This document shows, in pieces, positions 26,988 through 38,346 of a stretch of 64,000 nucleotides of DNA. The notes below the pieces were generated by a model. The model worked only from the letters and a program-made list of their open reading frames with translations. It was not told the DNA's origin and searched no databases. How positions within the stretch are numbered: position 1 is the first letter of the stretch; each line of letters starts with the position of its first letter. The translations under genes were made by a program, and so were the position numbers. The stretch spans positions 328,084 through 392,083 of the forward strand of contig NZ_KE384301.1 in assembly GCF_000425065.1 (NCBI RefSeq), given 5' to 3'. Origin of the DNA: Actinomadura rifamycini DSM 43936. GTDB taxonomy: Bacteria > Actinomycetota > Actinomycetes > Streptosporangiales > Streptosporangiaceae.

Positions 26988-28124
26988 TCAGCGGGCGCGG
27001 GCGTCGGCCAGCCAGCGGCGCAGCGCCCACCACAGGTGCGCGGTCCGGGCGACCGCCGCGCCGTCGGACGGGTCGAGCAGCGGGCGGCCCGTCAGCTCCT
27101 GAAGCCGCCGCACCCGGTACTTGACCGTGTTGCCGTGGACGTGCAGCGACGCGGCCGTCGGTTCGATGCGGCCGCCGTGGTCGAGGTAGGCGAGGGCGGT
27201 CTCGGCGAGCTCCCGGTGGAACGGGTCGCCGGGGTCCAGCCCGTGCAGGAGCGCGGCCGCCAGCAGCCCGCCCAGCTCGGGTTCGGCGTCGGTGACCGTG
27301 GCGAGGGCCAGGTCGGCGAGGTCGCGCAGCCCGGTCAGGCCCGCGGCGGCGCCCGCCCGCAGCGCCCGGCGTCCGAGCGCGTACAGCGGCGCGACGCCGC
27401 CGGGACGGGCGGGCGGCGCGGCCACCAGCAGCGGCCCGGCGGGCGGCGGGTCGGGCAGCCGGGCGACGAGGGCGGCGAAGCGGCCGTCGACGAGCCCGCA
27501 CAGGCCCGGCCCGGCCGCCGTCAGGCGGGCCTCCAGCCGCGCCGCGACCGCCGGGTCGCTGACGTCGGAGACGACGCAGTGGTAGGCGGCGCGGGAGTCC
27601 AGCGGGGCGGGCACGGCGACCGGTTCGCCGTGCAGCAGCTGCCGGAGCGTCTGCAGGGTGCTCTCCCGGGCGGTGCGGGCCGCCTCCAGCTCGGCCACCC
27701 GGTGCGCGTGCACCATCCGGTGGACGAGCGCGGTGGTGATCTCGTCGATGCGGCTGACCCCGTCGAGGAGCTGCGCGTCGGGGACGCCGAGGCGGCGGCC
27801 GTCGGCGATGAGCGTCCGGACGAGGTGGGCGCGGCCCGCCTGGAAGCCGTCCAGGAACGCGGCGACCGGCACCCCCTGGCGGGCGCGGTCGGAGCCGAGC
27901 CGCTCCGCCGCCGCGAGCACCTCCGGCCCCGGACCGCCCTCCTCGAGCGCGGCGAGGACGCCCCGGACGAGCGCGGCGGTGTGCCGCCGCGTCTCCTCCT
28001 CCGGCAGCGCCGCGACGAGCTCCGAACGGGTGCGGGCGGCGCGGACCGTCGCGTCCAGCACCGCCGGGTCCGCGCTGCGCTCGACCAGCAGCCGCAGGAA
28101 CCGGTCGCCCTCTCGTGGCTCCAT
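26988..28124 (-). CDS. PucR/CdaR-type helix-turn-helix regulator
   Basis: 378 residues. An N-terminal RsbRD-like helical region (residues 5-160) precedes a GGDEF-like middle region and the C-terminal PucR HTH at about 318-370: LAYLDHGGRIEPTAASLHVHGNTVKYRVRRLQELTGRPL. ATG 28124 is the first Met of the conserved domain. It is divergent from the class II aldolase gene across 128 bases, so that gene is its most likely target. Confidence 0.87.
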   Translation of the reverse strand: MEPREGDRFLRLLVERSADPAVLDATVRAARTRSELVAALPEEETRRHTAALVRGVLAALEEGGPGPEVLAAAERLGSDRARQGVPVAAFLDGFQAGRAHLVRTLIADGRRLGVPDAQLLDGVSRIDEITTALVHRMVHAHRVAELEAARTARESTLQTLRQLLHGEPVAVPAPLDSRAAYHCVVSDVSDPAVAARLEARLTAAGPGLCGLVDGRFAALVARLPDPPPAGPLLVAAPPARPGGVAPLYALGRRALRAGAAAGLTGLRDLADLALATVTDAEPELGGLLAAALLHGLDPGDPFHRELAETALAYLDHGGRIEPTAASLHVHGNTVKYRVRRLQELTGRPLLDPSDGAAVARTAHLWWALRRWLADARAR

Positions 28125-28252
28125 GCCGCCATTGTGCGGCCTCGTTGTCCCCGCCGGACAACCGGGCGCACCGGGGTTGGGCGGCGCGGATCTAGCCGGA
28201 CGGCGGCCGGGTGGTGTTCGGTGGAGGCAGCCGAGCACCCGAGGAGCGACCG

Positions 28253-29047
28253 ATGGCCGAGGACGAAGAGTTCCTGGAGAAGCTGCCGACCGACCTGATC
28301 TTCCGGCTGCCGCCGAACTTCGACAGCGTCGAGGACGAGCGCCGGCACCGCAAGGAGCGGCTGGCCGCCGCGCTGCGGATCTTCGGCAAGTTCGGCTTCG
28401 AGGAGGGCGTGGCCGGGCACATCACCGCGCGCGACCCCGAGCGCACCGACCACTTCTGGGTGAACCCGTTCGGGATGTCCTTCAAGCACATCAAGGTCAG
28501 CGACCTGATCCTGGTGAACCACGAGGGCAAGGTCGTCGAGGGCCGCTACCCGGTGAACGAGGCGGCGTTCGCGATCCACTCGCAGGTGCACCAGGCCCGG
28601 CCGGACGTGGTGGCCGCCGCGCACAGCCACTCGACGTACGGGCGGGCGATGTCGGCGCTCGGCCGCAAGCTGGAGCCGATCACGCAGGACGTGTGCGCGT
28701 TCTACCAGGACCACGGCCTGTTCGACGACTACACCGGCGTCGTCACCGACCTGGAGGAGGGCAAGCGGATCGCCGCCGCCCTCGGCGGGCACAAGGCCGT
28801 CATCCTGCGCAACCACGGCCTGCTGACGGTCGGCGACACCGTGGACGCCGCCGCCTGGTGGTTCATCACGATGGAGCGGTCCTGCCAGGTGCAGCTGCTC
28901 GCGCAGGCCGCGGGCCCGGTCGTCCCGATCGAGCACGACAACGCCGTCCTCACCCACGAGCAGATCGGCAACGACCTGGTCGGCTGGATCAACTACCAGC
29001 CGCTGTACGACCAGATCACCCGCGAGCAGCCCGACCTGTTCGACTGA
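28253..29047 (+). CDS. Class II aldolase/adducin family protein
   Basis: 264 residues. Zinc-binding His pair AAHSHSTYGRAM near residue 122 and third His in RNHGLLTVG near 187; substrate/phosphate-binding region GHITARDPERTDHFWVNPFG near 60-80. It resembles the fungal/actinobacterial adducin-type proteins rather than sugar-phosphate L-fuculose aldolases, so the substrate is unclear. GAGGAG lies seven bases before the ATG at 28253. Divergent PucR regulator upstream; a Gfo/Idh oxidoreductase follows on the same strand. Confidence 0.88.
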   Translation: MAEDEEFLEKLPTDLIFRLPPNFDSVEDERRHRKERLAAALRIFGKFGFEEGVAGHITARDPERTDHFWVNPFGMSFKHIKVSDLILVNHEGKVVEGRYPVNEAAFAIHSQVHQARPDVVAAAHSHSTYGRAMSALGRKLEPITQDVCAFYQDHGLFDDYTGVVTDLEEGKRIAAALGGHKAVILRNHGLLTVGDTVDAAAWWFITMERSCQVQLLAQAAGPVVPIEHDNAVLTHEQIGNDLVGWINYQPLYDQITREQPDLFD

Positions 29048-29162
29048 CGCCGCCCCGGGGGGGTCCTCGCCGCGTCCGGTGCGCGGGCGGAATGCCGTGC
29101 GCCGCAGGCCAGGGCCCACCCCGCCGCCGGTCGGCCCGGGCGGCATCGGCCATGATCGTGGC

Positions 29163-30212
29163 ATGGACCTGCGTGTTGCCTTGATCGGATACGGCACCGG
29201 GGGCGCGGTCTTCCACGCCCCGCTCATCTCGTCCGTCCCCGGGATGCGCCTGGCGGCGGTCGTGACCGGGGACCCCGAGCGGCGCAAGGCCGTCGAGGAG
29301 CGGTACCCGGACGCGCGGGTCCTCGACCACGCCGACCGGCTGTGGGAGGTGTCGGGGGCCTACGACCTGGTGGTGGTCGCGGCGCCGAACCGGTACCACG
29401 TCGCCCTCGCCCGGACGGCGCTGACGTCGGGCGTCCCGGTCGTCGTGGACAAGCCGGCGGCGGCCACCGCCGCCGACGCCCGCTCCCTCGCCGCGCTCAG
29501 CGCCGTCCGGGGCCTGCCGGTCGTCCCGTTCCACAACCGCCGCTGGGACGGCGACTTCCTGACCGCGCAGCGCCTCGTCGGGTCGGGGGCGCTCGGCGAC
29601 GTGCTGCGCTTCGAGTCGCGGTTCGAGCGGTGGCGGCCGACGATCAAGCCCGGGTGGAAGGAGAGCGCCGACCCGCGGGACGCTGGCGGCATCCTGTACG
29701 ACCTGGGCTCGCACCTGATCGACCAGGCGGTCGCGCTGTTCGGGCGCCCGGTCCGGGTGCACGCGGAGATCGACGTCCGGCGGAGCGGCGCGACGGCCCC
29801 CGACGACGTGTTCGTCGCCCTCGAGCACCGCGGCGGCACCCGGTCGCACCTGTGGGCGAGCGCGACCGCCGCGCAGCTCGGCCCGCGGTTCCGCGTCCTC
29901 GGGTCGCGCGCCGCGTACACCGTCCACGGCATGGACGTGCAGGAGGACGCGCTCCGCGCCGGGCTCGTCCCGAACGATCCGGGCTACGGCATCGCCCCGC
30001 CCGAGTCGTACGGCCGCGTCGGCGTCCCGGGCGACGAGCGGCCCGAGCCGACCGCGCCGGGCGCCTACCACGACTTCTACGCCGCCGTGGCGCGCACGCT
30101 GCGGGACGGTGCTCCCCCGCCGGTCGACCTCGCCGACGCGATCACCGGCCTGGAGGTCATCGAGGCGGCGCTGCTGTCCGCCCGCGACCGCGCGACGGTG
30201 CCGCTGGACTGA
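29163..30212 (+). CDS. Gfo/Idh/MocA family oxidoreductase
   Basis: 349 residues. Rossmann domain with VALIGYGTGGAVFHAPLISS at the N-terminus, AAPNRYHVALARTAL near 75 and the catalytic EKP-type motif here VVVDKPAAA near 97 (Asp in place of Glu, a common variant). The C-terminal beta domain has HNRRWDGDF and the catalytic-region GGILYDLGSHLIDQAV. This is the YdgJ-like subgroup that acts on inositols or sugars with NAD(P). It may share a pathway with the class II aldolase upstream; no direct evidence. Confidence 0.9.
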   Translation: MDLRVALIGYGTGGAVFHAPLISSVPGMRLAAVVTGDPERRKAVEERYPDARVLDHADRLWEVSGAYDLVVVAAPNRYHVALARTALTSGVPVVVDKPAAATAADARSLAALSAVRGLPVVPFHNRRWDGDFLTAQRLVGSGALGDVLRFESRFERWRPTIKPGWKESADPRDAGGILYDLGSHLIDQAVALFGRPVRVHAEIDVRRSGATAPDDVFVALEHRGGTRSHLWASATAAQLGPRFRVLGSRAAYTVHGMDVQEDALRAGLVPNDPGYGIAPPESYGRVGVPGDERPEPTAPGAYHDFYAAVARTLRDGAPPPVDLADAITGLEVIEAALLSARDRATVPLD

Positions 30213-30250
30213 GCGCGTCCCCGGGCACGGCCGTCACGGCGCGTCCGGCG

Positions 30251-31288
30251 TCACAGGACGGAGACGTGGACGTGGTCGTAGTGGTTCTGGGTGACGCTGC
30301 CGCGGTCTTCCATCTGGCTCCAGCCGCCGCCGCTGCGCGAGTCCCAGATGCGCTGCTTCCAGATGATGTACTTGATGCCGAGACGGCTCGCGTTGTCGAT
30401 GAGGTACTGGGCGACCTGGTCGCCGTGGGCGCTGGCCGACGAGCTCGGCATCTGGCCGCCGGTGCTCTCCATGAAGTCGCAGGCGTGCCCGGACCCGTGG
30501 TCCTGCGGGTCGCCGGGGCGCATGCAGCCGATCGTGGGGAACGGCCCGAACTTGCCGTCGACCTCCTGGAGGACGGTGCGCATGCGCGCGGTCATCGAGT
30601 TGCCGGTGACGGGCGACTTGGTGCCGGACGCCCCGTCCGGCCGGGCCGACCCGGAACCGGAGCCCGACGAAGCCGACGCGGTGGGCGTCTCGGGCTTGTA
30701 CTTCGCGAGCAGCTTCTTGACGCGCTCGCGCTGGCTCTCGAGCTTCTCGATCTCCTTCTCGACCTTCTCGAGCTTCGCCTCCGCCTTCTCGCGGGCCTGC
30801 TCGGCCTGCGCGTCCAGCGCCCGCAGCGCCTGGACGCGGCGGCCGTTGTTGCGGCTGATGTGCTCGAGGCCGCTCGCGGCGCGCAGCGCGGCCTGCGGAT
30901 CGCCGTCGGTGACGATCGGGATCGACTCGTAGCGCCCGGTCATGTAGGCGGTGGAGGCGATCGCGGCGACGGACGAGCGGGCCCGGTCGTAGTCGCCGGA
31001 GGCGCGCTCGGCGGCCGAGCGCGCCTTCTCGGCGCCCTTCTCGGCGTCTTCGAGGGTGACCAGCCCGCCGCGGTACTCCTTGGAGAGCTTGTCGGCGCGC
31101 TTCTTCAGCTCGGCGTACTTGGCCGCCGGATCCTTGGGGGCGCGGGGGACGGCGGCGGCGCGGGCGGACGGGACGGCCGTCACGCCCAGCGCGAGCGCGA
31201 GCGCCAGCGCGCCGGTCCGCGCGCGCCGAGCCGTCGGGCGTCCGCCGGCAGGACGCTCCGTGCCGCCGGAGGGAACGAGGGCCGCCAC
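30251..31288 (-). CDS. Secreted coiled-coil protein with M15-like (ARB-07466-type) C-terminal domain
   Basis: 345 residues. Signal peptide 1-45 (twin Arg then ALALALALGVTAVPSARA). A long coiled coil, residues 55-205, contains heptad stretches KKRADKLSKEY and EKVEKEIEKLESQRERVKKLLAK. A Ser/Gly linker leads to the C-terminal domain, residues 235-345: FPTIGCMRPGDPQDHGSGHACDF and the final NHYDHVHVSVL. The HxxxxD and HxH pattern resembles D,D-carboxypeptidases of family M15. It probably acts at the cell wall. The GTG start has AGGAG upstream. An inverted repeat TTAC-N5-GTAA lies about 80 bases upstream. Confidence 0.87.
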   Translation of the reverse strand: MAALVPSGGTERPAGGRPTARRARTGALALALALGVTAVPSARAAAVPRAPKDPAAKYAELKKRADKLSKEYRGGLVTLEDAEKGAEKARSAAERASGDYDRARSSVAAIASTAYMTGRYESIPIVTDGDPQAALRAASGLEHISRNNGRRVQALRALDAQAEQAREKAEAKLEKVEKEIEKLESQRERVKKLLAKYKPETPTASASSGSGSGSARPDGASGTKSPVTGNSMTARMRTVLQEVDGKFGPFPTIGCMRPGDPQDHGSGHACDFMESTGGQMPSSSASAHGDQVAQYLIDNASRLGIKYIIWKQRIWDSRSGGGWSQMEDRGSVTQNHYDHVHVSVL

Positions 31289-31367
31289 AGATCACTCCTA
31301 GATAACACGCCTCAAGATTGGCGGCACGCTACCACATACGACCATTTTGTCTCAGTTGATGCGAAAA

Positions 31368-31380
31368 TTACATAGCGTAA
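31368..31380. promoter_or_regulatory. Inverted repeat TTAC-N5-GTAA upstream of the secreted protein gene
   Basis: TTAC/GTAA arms flank a five-base centre in the only AT-rich stretch of the 161-base gap between the secreted M15-like protein and the HNH gene, about 80 bases upstream of the former. It may be an operator or part of the promoter; no regulator can be named. Confidence 0.3.
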
Positions 31381-31449
31381 CGAAAGGTGTACGGTATCCG
31401 GGGTGCGGGCCGGGGCGCGCGGCCCCGGCCCGGAGCGGGAAGCCCGGCG

Positions 31450-31890
31450 TCACAGGCCCATGAGCTCCTCCCAGCGCGGCACGCGGGGGGTGCCGCGCAG
31501 CCGGAGGCCGGCCTCGGCCGGCGTCCGGTTCCCCTTGCGGTTGTTGCACTTCCCACACGCCAGGACGGTGTTCTCCCACGTGTCCCCGCCGCCGCGCGAC
31601 TGCGGGTGGACGTGGTCGACGGTGTCGCCGCGGCGCCCGCAGTACGCGCAGCGGCCGCGATCGCGCAGGTGGACGCCGCGCTTGCTCCACGGCGGGCGGC
31701 GGCCGTGGCGCCAGCGCATCGCGACGTACCGGACGAGGCGCAGGACGCGCGGGACGGGGAACGCGCCGATCGTCCGGCCCTCCTCGACCTCCTCGACGAC
31801 CGCCACCTCGCGCACCAGCATGCGGATGGCGTGCCGCAGGTCGACCTTCTGTAACGGCTCGTACGTCGCGTTCAGGACGAGCACGTGCAT
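31450..31890 (-). CDS. HNH endonuclease family protein
   Basis: 146 residues, widely conserved in actinobacteria as MHVLVLNATYEPL-type proteins. The HNH/McrA fold is at about 85-130: zinc Cys pair CAYCGRRGD, catalytic DHVHPQSRGGG, Asn in TWENTV, second Cys pair CGKCNNRKGNRTP. Endonuclease activity is expected but its natural target is unknown; it lacks a companion methylase or immunity gene, so it is not an obvious restriction enzyme. GGGAGG lies upstream of the ATG. The start codon is only 24 bases downstream of the tRNA-Asn 3' end on the same strand. Confidence 0.9.
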   Translation of the reverse strand: MHVLVLNATYEPLQKVDLRHAIRMLVREVAVVEEVEEGRTIGAFPVPRVLRLVRYVAMRWRHGRRPPWSKRGVHLRDRGRCAYCGRRGDTVDHVHPQSRGGGDTWENTVLACGKCNNRKGNRTPAEAGLRLRGTPRVPRWEELMGL

Positions 31891-31914
31891 GCGACACCTC
31901 CCCTGCCCCTGCCG

Positions 31915-31986
31915 CTTCCCCGCCAGGATTCGAACCTGGAGCATCCGCATTAACGGTGCGGCGTTCTGCCGTTGAACTACGAGGAA
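31915..31986 (-). tRNA. tRNA-Asn (anticodon GUU) with C at position 33
   Basis: 72 nucleotides fold as a full cloverleaf on the minus strand. The acceptor stem TTCCTCG/CGGGGAA has one U-G pair. The D stem is GTTC/GAAC, the anticodon stem CCGCA/TGCGG with loop CCGTTAA, the T stem CCAGG/CCTGG with loop TTCGAAT, and the discriminator is G. CCA is not encoded. The anticodon is GTT. Position 33, almost always U, is C here. Otherwise the structure is regular, so it is not an obvious pseudogene. Confidence 0.88.
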
Positions 31987-32081
31987 AAGGTCCGGCAATT
32001 CTGCTGACTTCCGGGCATTTCCCGGAAGCCGCTATCAGCCTGCCGATTCCCGGCGGGGCGGGCAACGCATTTTCCGGCCGT

Positions 32082-33092
32082 TCAGGACGGAAGGTCGGCC
32101 GCCGCGGCCTGGTACTCCATGGACTCGCGCTCCACCCGGAAGCCCAGTTCCTCGTTCACCGCGATCATGTGGACGTTGTCGCCGGCGTTGTCGGTCTCGA
32201 TCTCGCGGACCTCGGGACGCTCGGCGGCGAGCCAGCGCAGCATCTCCGCCTTCACCCAGATGCCGATCCGGCGGCCGCGGTGCTCGGGCACCACCGCGGT
32301 GTCGTACTGCATGGCGCGGCCCGCCGCCCCGGCCGGGACGACCGTCTCGGTGAAACCCGCGATCGACGCGCCGTCGCCGGTGAGGGCCGCGACGGTGTAC
32401 AGGTCGTCGCCGCGCTTGGCGACCAGTTCGGCCATCTCGCGGACGCGCGCGGCGTCCCAGGGGGCGCCCTCGTACTCGGCGAGGTCGGCCATCGCGGTCT
32501 TGGCGCGGGCGAGCGCGGCGGCCCGCCCGTCCGGGACGACGCCGCGCCAGCGGACGAGCCGGTACCCCGGGGGCCCGTCCGCGACCAGGCGGGCGACGCG
32601 CTCCGCCGGGAGCCCGTCGAGGTCGAGCACCATGCCGCGCAGCGTCAGTACGCACTCGAAGCCGTGCGACTCCAGGAACGGGACGGCCGGGGTGCCCGCG
32701 AGCACCTGCGCGATCACGCTTGTGCGGCCGTCGGCGCGCAGGCCCGCGGCGGCCGCCCGCAGCAGCCGCCGGCCGAGGCCGCGGCGGCGGTGCTCGGGCC
32801 GCACCCGGATGTCGATCTCTCCCGGCCGTCCGGTCCCCGGATCGCCGGGCAGCAGCAGGGCGGCCACGGCGGCGAGGCCGCCGTCCGGGCCGCCGCCGGC
32901 CGCGGGGTCCCCGGCGGGCACCGCCCAGAGCCGCTGCCGGCCCGCGGGGACGCCGCCCAGCAGCCGCGCGGCCGTGTGGGCGGGCTCGGGCGCGGGCTCG
33001 GCCGCCGGATCGTCGGCGTGCACGGCGGCCAGCACCCCGTGCCACTGCCTGATCTGCGCGTCCGTCGGGTCGTCGAGCGCGATGACGTCCAT
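32082..33092 (-). CDS. GNAT family N-acetyltransferase with tandem domains
   Basis: 336 residues carrying two GNAT folds. The first has the acetyl-CoA loop RVRPEHRRRGLGRRLL near residue 100; the second, AVVPEHRGRRIGIWVKAEML near 270, followed by ETDNAGDNVHMIAVNEELGF. This layout is like the mycothiol synthase and actinobacterial tandem acetyltransferases, but the length and motifs do not identify it as MshD with certainty. The second domain appears catalytically complete. ATG 33092 starts MDVIALDDPTDAQIRQW. Confidence 0.85.
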   Translation of the reverse strand: MDVIALDDPTDAQIRQWHGVLAAVHADDPAAEPAPEPAHTAARLLGGVPAGRQRLWAVPAGDPAAGGGPDGGLAAVAALLLPGDPGTGRPGEIDIRVRPEHRRRGLGRRLLRAAAAGLRADGRTSVIAQVLAGTPAVPFLESHGFECVLTLRGMVLDLDGLPAERVARLVADGPPGYRLVRWRGVVPDGRAAALARAKTAMADLAEYEGAPWDAARVREMAELVAKRGDDLYTVAALTGDGASIAGFTETVVPAGAAGRAMQYDTAVVPEHRGRRIGIWVKAEMLRWLAAERPEVREIETDNAGDNVHMIAVNEELGFRVERESMEYQAAAADLPS

Positions 33093-33184
33093 CCGACTGT
33101 TGTACCGGATCGGAGCCCGCCGGACCCGGGCCCTCGTGACAACGCGTGGTTTCGGACGCACGCGCGGTCCCCGGCGGCCGGACC

Positions 33185-34161
33185 TCAGCGGCCCCGCGCG
33201 AACGCCTCCAGGATGCGGTCGGCGGCCAGCGCGGGGGTGAGCGCGCCATCCGCGACCTCCCGCTCCACCTCGGGGGCGATTGTGCGGACGTCCGGATCGG
33301 CGTGCAGGTCGGCGAGGAGCCGGTCGCGGACCATCGCCCACGCCCAGCCGACGAGCTGGCGGCGCCGCCGGGCGTCCAGTTCGCCGCTCTCGCGGAGGGC
33401 GTCCTGATGGGCGGTGATCTCGTCCCACACCCGCTCGAGGCCGGTGCCCTCGCGGGCGCTGCAGGTGAGGACGGGGATGTCGCGGGCGTGCTCGTCGCCG
33501 CGCAGCATCCGCAGGGCGCCCGACAGCTCCCGCGCGGCCCGCTTCGCCTCGATCTTGTGGTCGCCGTCGGCCTTGTTCACCGCGATGACGTCGGCCAGCT
33601 CGAGGACGCCCTTCTTGATGCCCTGGAGCTGGTCGCCGGTGCGGGCGAGCGTCAGGAACAGGAACGCGTCGACCATCTCAGACACGGCCGTCTCGGACTG
33701 CCCGACCCCCACCGTCTCCACGAGGACGACGTCGTACCCGGCGGCCTCCATCACGACCATCGCCTCGCGGGTGGCCTTGGCGACGCCGCCGAGCGTGCCG
33801 GCGGTCGGCGACGGCCGGATGAAGGCGTTCTCGTCGGCGGAGAGCCGCTGCATGCGGGTCTTGTCGCCGAGGATGCTGCCGCCGGTCCGGGTGGACGACG
33901 GGTCGACGGCCAGTACGGCGACCCGGTGCCCGCGCCCGGTGAGCAGGGTGCCGAGCGCGTCGATGAACGTGGACTTGCCGACCCCCGGCACGCCGGTGAT
34001 GCCGACGCGCCGGGCGCCGCCGGCGTGCGGGGTCAGCTCCACCAGCAGCCGCTGCGCGAGCGCGCGGTGGTCGGGGCGGGCCGACTCGACGAGCGTGATG
34101 GCCCGCGCGATCCACGCGCGCGAACCGTCCCGCACCCCGGCGACGTAGTCCTCCAGGGGCC

Positions 34162-34165
<4 letters not shown>
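33185..34165 (-). CDS. meaB: Methylmalonyl-CoA mutase-associated GTPase
   Basis: G3E family GTPase that loads and protects the cobalamin cofactor of methylmalonyl-CoA mutase. 326 residues. P-loop GVPGVGKST near residue 58, VDPSS near 92, switch DKTRM and VETVGVGQSE near 150, and base-recognition NKAD near 205. The GTG start overlaps the mutB stop (GTGA), so it is the third gene of the mutA-mutB-meaB operon. It is the usual chaperone partner and its presence supports an active mutase. Confidence 0.95.
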
Positions 34166-36392
<2,227 letters not shown>

Positions 36393-36393
<1 letters not shown>

Positions 36394-38213
36394 CACTTCA
36401 CTCCCAGATCGTGGAGGGTCGTCTCCAGCACCTCGACCGCGTCGCATCCGGCGAACACGTTGGCGTCCACGCCCTCGTACGTTCCCTTGCCCGCGAGCCA
36501 GACCCGCTTCGCGCCCGCGTCCCTCAGCGTGCGGGCGGCGTCCGCGGCCCGCTCGGCGTACACCTTGTCGCTGGAGCAGACGCACGCGACCGGCGCGCCG
36601 GACGCGGCGAACTCCTCGGGCGGCCCGGCCACGGTCTCGACGCCGCCGGCCTGGAACAGGTTCGCGGCGAAGGACGCGCGGGCGGTGTGGACGGCGACCG
36701 GCCCGAGCGTCGCGAGGAACACCGCGGGACGGGCGCCGGTCGCGTCGGCGTGCGCGTCGGAGCGGTCGCGGAGGGCCTCGAAGTCCTGCGCGTACGTCAC
36801 GACGGGCAGCCCGCCGCCGGGACGGGCCGGCGCGGGCTCCCGCTCGGGGAGCCGCTCGGCGAGGTTCGGGAACTCGCTGACGCCGGTGAGCGGCGCGGTG
36901 CGCCGGGCGATGTCCTTGCGGCGCCGCTCCCACGTCGCGGCGATGCGGCCGGCGACGAGCCCGGACTCGAGGGCGGCGGCGAGGCCGCCGGCCCGCTCGA
37001 TCTCGGTGAAGCGGTCCCAGGCGGCCTGCGCGATGTCCTCGGTGAGGCGCTCGGCGTACCAGGAGCCGCCCGCCGGGTCGACGACGCGGGCCAGGCTCGA
37101 CTCCTCCAGCAGCAGCGTCTGCGTGTTGCGGGCGATGCGCCGGGCGAAGTCGTCCGGCAGGCCGAGGCGCGCGTCGAACGGCAGGACCGTGACGGCGTCG
37201 GCGCCGCCGACCCCGGCGGCGAACGCGGCGACGGTGGTGCGCAGCATGTTCACCCACGGGTCGCGGCGCGTCATCATCGCCGCGGACGTCACCGCGTGGA
37301 TCCGCGCGGACGTCCCCTCCGCCGCGCCGCTCGCCTCGGCGACGCGGGTCCACAGGCGGCGCGCGGCGCGGAGCTTGGCGATGGAGGAGAACTGGTCGGC
37401 GTTGGCGGCGAGCCGGAACTCGATCTGCGCGAACGCCTCGTCCACGCCGAGCCCGGCGTCGGTGAGGGCCCGCAGGTAGGCGACTCCGGCGGCGACGGCG
37501 GCGCCCAGCTCCTCGGCGTCCGAGCCGCCCGCGTCGTGGTACGGGGTGCCGTCGGCGACGACCGCGCGCAGCCGCGGGAACTCGCGGGCGCAGCGGGCGG
37601 CGAGCGCGGCGGCGGCGCCGAGCGGCCGGGCCGTGCCGGTGCGGGCGGCGAGGCCGAGCGGGTCGAGCCCGAGGTTCCCGGCGACGGCGTCGGCGTCGCC
37701 GCGCTCCGCCGCCAGCGCGAGGAACGCCTCGGCGGCGTCGGCTGCCTGCTCCCCCGCGTCCAGCACGACGGGCGCGAGCCCGAGCAGGACGCCGCGCAGC
37801 GCCTCGGGCAGCGCGGCGACGGGCGGGCCCGCCTCGCCGAGCCGCAGCCAGATCGAGGTCGCGCCGTTCTCCAGGTCGGCGAGGATCGCCTCCCGGGTGA
37901 CCGCCGGGTCGGGGTGGTCGTGCCGCTGCCGTACGTCCCAGCCCGCGAGGCCCTCGCCGTCGGGCCGCACCTCGCGGACGTACGGGGCGAGCCCCGGGCG
38001 TCCGGCGGGGGCGTCCTCGGCGGTGTACAGGGCGCCGATCGGGACGCCGTCGTACGACTCGCGGGTCAGCAGACCCTCGATCTCCTCAGGGGGCGTGTCG
38101 TCGGTCGCCGCGCCGGACTTGCGCAGCACCCCCTTCACCATCTCCCGCCACCGGTCCCGCTCGGCCGGGGGGAAGGCGGCGGCCAGTTCGAGTTCTTCAG
38201 GCGGCACCGTCAT
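36393..38213 (-). CDS. mutA: Methylmalonyl-CoA mutase small subunit
   Basis: 606 residues, homologous to MutB over the barrel (NTQTLLLEESSLARVVDPAGGSWYAE near 350-375) but lacking the DxHxxG cobalamin motif in its C-terminal flavodoxin-like part (LATLGPVAVHTARASFAANLF), as expected for the non-catalytic subunit. The ATG at 38213 is internal to a slightly longer frame and starts the conserved MTVPPEELELAAAF. First gene of the operon; its promoter lies in the 134-base region shared with the divergent acyl-CoA dehydrogenase. Confidence 0.95.
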
Positions 38214-38346
38214 GCCCTGGATGGTAAGCGAGCGCATACCGGGCGTTCGCGGGCGGGGTCCCGGTGGCCGGGAGACCCGTCCGCGGGCGCGCGCCGGACG
38301 CCCGGCGGCTCAGGTTAGGAGCCCGGCCACCGGGAAGGTGGCCCGC

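Noticed and set aside
31368..31380. Reading the TTAC-N5-GTAA repeat as a CRP or LexA site
   Set aside because: Arms and spacing do not match either consensus, so it is listed only as an unassigned inverted repeat.
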